Below, piece by piece: positions 61,197 to 64,000 of a stretch of 64,000 bases of DNA (position 1 is its first letter; the number at the start of each line of letters is the position of its first letter). The position numbers and the translations under genes are program-made. Origin of the DNA: CAYYWP01 sp050176585 (GTDB taxonomy: Bacteria; Desulfobacterota; Binatia; HRBIN30; CADEER01); the NCBI GenBank assembly GCA_050176585.1, contig JBFXHX010000018.1, positions 1 through 64,000 of the forward strand, written 5' to 3'. The notes under the pieces were generated by a model, which was given only the letters and a program-made list of their open reading frames with translations, was not told the origin of the DNA and searched no databases.

Positions 61197-64000
61197 ATGC
61201 AGCGGCTGCGCTCGGGCCTGATGCTGTTTGGCCTGGCCGTGGCGATATTCGCATCGTCAGCGGCGGCGCAACCACCGCCCGCGGGCGCGCCCGTACCGGA
61301 CGTACCCGCGCCCGCGCCGCGCCAGGCGGTCGCACCGGCATCGCCGGATGAGAAACTGATCACGATGAACTTCCAGGACATCGATCTCGATGCCCTGGTG
61401 AAGTTCATCAGCGAGATCACCGGCCGCAACTTCATCCTGGACGACCGCGTTAAGGGCAAGGTGACGATCATCTCGCCCGGGAAGATTTCGGTCGACGAGG
61501 CCTATGCGGTTTTCAACTCGGTGCTGCAGGTGAAGGGCTTCACCACCGTCCCCAGCGGCGCGGTGATCAAGATCCTCCCCGCGCAGGAAGCCAAGAGCTC
61601 TACCGTGCAGACGGTGCTGCCGGGCGCGCCCGCGCGCGCAGCCGGCGACGAGTTCATCACCAAGCTGATCCCGCTCGACAACGTCGACGTGAACAACATG
61701 CTGGGCATTGTCCAGCCGCTGGTGTCTCCGAACGGCCTCTTGGCCGCGTATACGGCCACCAATACGATGATCATCATCGACAGCGCGTCGAACATCGACC
61801 GCATCTCGCGCATTCTTCGCGAGCTCGACGTCGACGTGCGCGATCGGGGCGTGGAGGTCGTGCGGTTGAACTACGCCTTCGCCGGCGAGCTGGCGGCGAC
61901 GCTCGCCCAAGTCCTCGAGGATCCCGCGAACGCCGCACCGACTGGTCCCGTGGCGGCCGCGCCCCGCGCTCCCGCGGCTGGCGGAGCAGCCGCGCGGCGC
62001 GCCGCGGGCGCTGCGGCGGCGGCAGCCGCCCAGCCGATATCCGGCGGGACCGGCGCGGCATCCTACAAGATCATTCCGGACGAGCGCACGAACGCGCTCA
62101 TCATCGTGGCCGCGCCGCTGGAGATGCGGAAGATCAAGGATCTGATCGTCCGGTTGGACGTACCGCTGCCGTTCGGAACCGGCCGGATCCACGTCTATTA
62201 CCTCAAACACGCCAACGCCTTCGAGATCGTCCCCGTGCTGTCCGACTTGATTGGCGGCGGCGGTCCGGCCGGCCTGGGCGCGGGTCTGTTCGGTCGCGGG
62301 CTCGCCGGCCGCACCAGCTTTCGCGGCGGCCGGCTCGGTGAGCGCGGCGGCGTCGGCGGTATCGCGGGTGATCTGGGCGGTTTCGGCGGCAGCGGGTTTG
62401 GCGGCGGGTTCCGCGGTCAAAGCGGCGGCGGCTTCGGCGGCGCGAGCGGCTCCCTGCGCGGTTCTCGCGGCGGTTTCGGCGGGGGCGGTTTCGGCGGGGG
62501 TGCGTTCGGCGGTCCCGGAGCGCAGGGCGGCGTGGCGTCGGTGGCCGGCGGCGGGGGCGGCGAGTTCGAAGGTGAGGTCCGCATCACCGCCGATCCCTCG
62601 ACCAACGCGTTAATCATCAACGCCTCGCCGCAGGACTACGAAACGCTCAAGCAAGTGATCGTGCAGCTCGACGTGCGCCGCCGGCAGGTCTACGTCGAGG
62701 CGATCGTCATGGAAGTGCGCCTCGAGACGCAGCGCGCGCTCGGCATCGAGCTGCAAGGGGCGACCGGCGTCAACAACGGCGTGCTGTTCGGGCGCGTCAA
62801 CTTCGGCAACCTCAACGCGCTCAACAATCCCGCCGCCCTTGCCACGTTGCCCGGGTTGATTGCGGCCGCGGCGAGCAATCAGACGATTCGGCTGCCCGAT
62901 GGCACCGTCGTGCCCGCCCAAGTGGCGTTGATCACGGCGTCGGAGGGCAACACCGACGTCAACATCCTCTCGGCGCCGAACATCGTCACCACTGACAACC
63001 AAGAAGCGGAAATCGTGGTCGGTCAGAACGTGCCGTTCATCGCCTCCACATCGACGAGCGAGACCAACCTCGGCAACGTCTTCAACACCATCGAGCGGCG
63101 CGACGTCGGTATCACGCTGCGTCTGACGCCGCAGATTTCCGAGGGCGGCATGGTCCGCCTCGACATTTTCGAAGAGGTATCGGCACTGGTGCCGAACGCG
63201 CTCATCAACGCCTCGCAGCTCGGTCCGGTGACCACGATCCGCTCGGCGACCACCTCCGTGGTGGTGCGCGACAAGCAGACGGTAGTGATCGGCGGCTTGA
63301 TCTCCGACGGCACGGATAACCGCGAGAACAGCGTGCCCTTTCTCAGCGACATCCCGGTGATCGGCAACTTGATGCGTACCACCTCGGGCCGGCGCGAAAA
63401 GATCAACCTGCTCATCTTCCTGACGCCGCACATCATTCGCGACGCCGCCGAGCACCGCGATCGCTCGCTCCAGAACCGCGACCAGATGAAGTCGTTCATG
63501 GAGGAGCAGGGGATTCGCTACCGCAAGCGCAAGGTGCTCGACCATCCGTCATGGACGCCGGAGATTCCGCCGGCAGGTGAAGAGGGCGCCACGACCGACG
63601 ATCGCTCGAAGGGAGCGACTATCTATCAGCCGCCGCCGCTGCCGCCCGCACCGCCGGCGACGTCCAGCGCCGCGCCGCTCGGCGCGGCCGAGCTCTCCTC
63701 GCCGCCGCAGGCGGAGTACACGCACCTGGAGCCCGCCGTCCCGCCGCCGCCCGCGCGCTATGTGCTGTTGGCCTCGTTCGCGGAGATGGGCACCCCGCCG
63801 CCGGGCCTGCAGAGCACCAGCGGTTTGGTCGCGGTGGAGCTGCAACCGGACTCGCGCCTCGCGGAGCTCTTTAAGCCCGGGCACCAGTACCGGTTCGTCA
63901 GTGACAAGTTCGAGGGCTATTACCGCGTGCTCGAAGCGTACCCCAGCGCCTACGAAGCCCTGCTGGTGTACCCCGAGGGCATGCCGGTCGATCCGGCGAA
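61197..64000 (+). CDS. gspD: Type II secretion system secretin GspD, 3' end outside window
   Basis: At least 934 residues are visible; secretins are usually 650-750. Signal peptide (about 1-24, ending SAAA), N0 domain from about residue 52 (ITMNFQDIDLDALVKFISEI), N1-N3 repeats, and the secretin domain with VVIGGLISDGTDNRENSVPF (about 695) and LLIFLTPHIIRD (about 740). Odd features: an Ala-rich insertion (about 248-280), a Gly/Phe-rich insertion (about 351-456) and a C-terminal extension of more than 180 residues beyond the secretin core, with a Pro-rich linker and a small predicted beta domain. The ATG 61197 follows GCGAGGAAC. Confidence 0.94.
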   Translation, partial: MQRLRSGLMLFGLAVAIFASSAAAQPPPAGAPVPDVPAPAPRQAVAPASPDEKLITMNFQDIDLDALVKFISEITGRNFILDDRVKGKVTIISPGKISVDEAYAVFNSVLQVKGFTTVPSGAVIKILPAQEAKSSTVQTVLPGAPARAAGDEFITKLIPLDNVDVNNMLGIVQPLVSPNGLLAAYTATNTMIIIDSASNIDRISRILRELDVDVRDRGVEVVRLNYAFAGELAATLAQVLEDPANAAPTGPVAAAPRAPAAGGAAARRAAGAAAAAAAQPISGGTGAASYKIIPDERTNALIIVAAPLEMRKIKDLIVRLDVPLPFGTGRIHVYYLKHANAFEIVPVLSDLIGGGGPAGLGAGLFGRGLAGRTSFRGGRLGERGGVGGIAGDLGGFGGSGFGGGFRGQSGGGFGGASGSLRGSRGGFGGGGFGGGAFGGPGAQGGVASVAGGGGGEFEGEVRITADPSTNALIINASPQDYETLKQVIVQLDVRRRQVYVEAIVMEVRLETQRALGIELQGATGVNNGVLFGRVNFGNLNALNNPAALATLPGLIAAAASNQTIRLPDGTVVPAQVALITASEGNTDVNILSAPNIVTTDNQEAEIVVGQNVPFIASTSTSETNLGNVFNTIERRDVGITLRLTPQISEGGMVRLDIFEEVSALVPNALINASQLGPVTTIRSATTSVVVRDKQTVVIGGLISDGTDNRENSVPFLSDIPVIGNLMRTTSGRREKINLLIFLTPHIIRDAAEHRDRSLQNRDQMKSFMEEQGIRYRKRKVLDHPSWTPEIPPAGEEGATTDDRSKGATIYQPPPLPPAPPATSSAAPLGAAELSSPPQAEYTHLEPAVPPPPARYVLLASFAEMGTPPPGLQSTSGLVAVELQPDSRLAELFKPGHQYRFVSDKFEGYYRVLEAYPSAYEALLVYPEGMPVDPA

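Noticed and set aside
1..64000. Mobile elements, CRISPR arrays, tRNA and rRNA genes
   Set aside because: No transposase, integrase, regularly spaced repeats or cloverleaf-like sequences were recognised in the gaps on either strand; a covariance-model search would be needed to exclude small RNAs.

Overview
The window is GC-rich DNA from a diderm bacterium. Outer-membrane and envelope genes (GspC/GspD secretin, MlaA lipoprotein, DUF1302 outer-membrane protein, MltG) show two membranes. Thr/Arg/Pro-rich linkers, thrombospondin type 3 repeats, the very long NAD-glutamate dehydrogenase and many peroxisomal-type SDRs recall deltaproteobacterial-type lineages (Desulfobacterota, Myxococcota or Binatota in the broad sense). 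That taxonomic guess is inference only. About 51 genes were supported; no tRNA, rRNA, CRISPR array, insertion sequence or phage gene was seen.

Layout. 0-5.4 kb: sugar metabolism (partial glucose-6-phosphate dehydrogenase, GH63-type glucosidase, zinc MDR dehydrogenase, PNPOx-like flavoprotein). 5.5-12.4 kb: the most striking region, a tightly coupled minus-strand operon of a WecA/MraY-type polyprenyl-phosphate sugar-1-phosphate transferase, an STT3/PglB/AglB oligosaccharyltransferase with WWDYG, an ALG2-like GT4 mannosyltransferase and a PglK/MsbA-type ABC flippase. Together these are the minimal parts of a bacterial protein N-glycosylation pathway. 12.6-16.9 kb: variant histidine-phosphatase lipoprotein, DoxX, GT-C-like membrane protein, an uncharacterised small protein, endonuclease III. 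17-20.2 kb: SDR, then a plus-strand operon of decaprenyl-phosphate phosphoribosyltransferase-type UbiA, cupin and GDP-6-deoxy-4-keto-mannose reductase. 20.5-27.3 kb: DUF1302 protein, ComEC and divergent ComEA (DNA uptake), MlaC/HpnM and MlaA/VacJ (outer-membrane lipid transport). 27.5-36.7 kb: zinc alcohol dehydrogenase, large GT-C-like protein, secreted proteins including a tandem paralogous pair, a multiply frameshifted LMW phosphatase pseudogene, SDR, NUDIX hydrolase, and a tiny leaderless-looking gene. 36.8-43.8 kb: RpoD, inositol-3-phosphate synthase, M23 peptidase, MBL hydrolase. 43.9-60.1 kb: NAD-GDH with a GNAT gene, RlmD-type methyltransferase, small conserved-looking proteins, CysQ/IMPase, GDPD, second M23 peptidase, MltG, ABC-F protein, A-type Fe-S carrier. 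60.3-64 kb: start of a type II secretion operon (gspC, gspD cut by the window end).

Themes: envelope building (lipid-linked sugars, peptidoglycan hydrolases, lipid transport, T2SS) dominates. Genes overlap or abut in several operons. Some plus-strand genes have sigma-70-like boxes so close to the start codon that short-leader or leaderless transcripts are likely. Convergent gene pairs are often separated by strong perfect hairpins.
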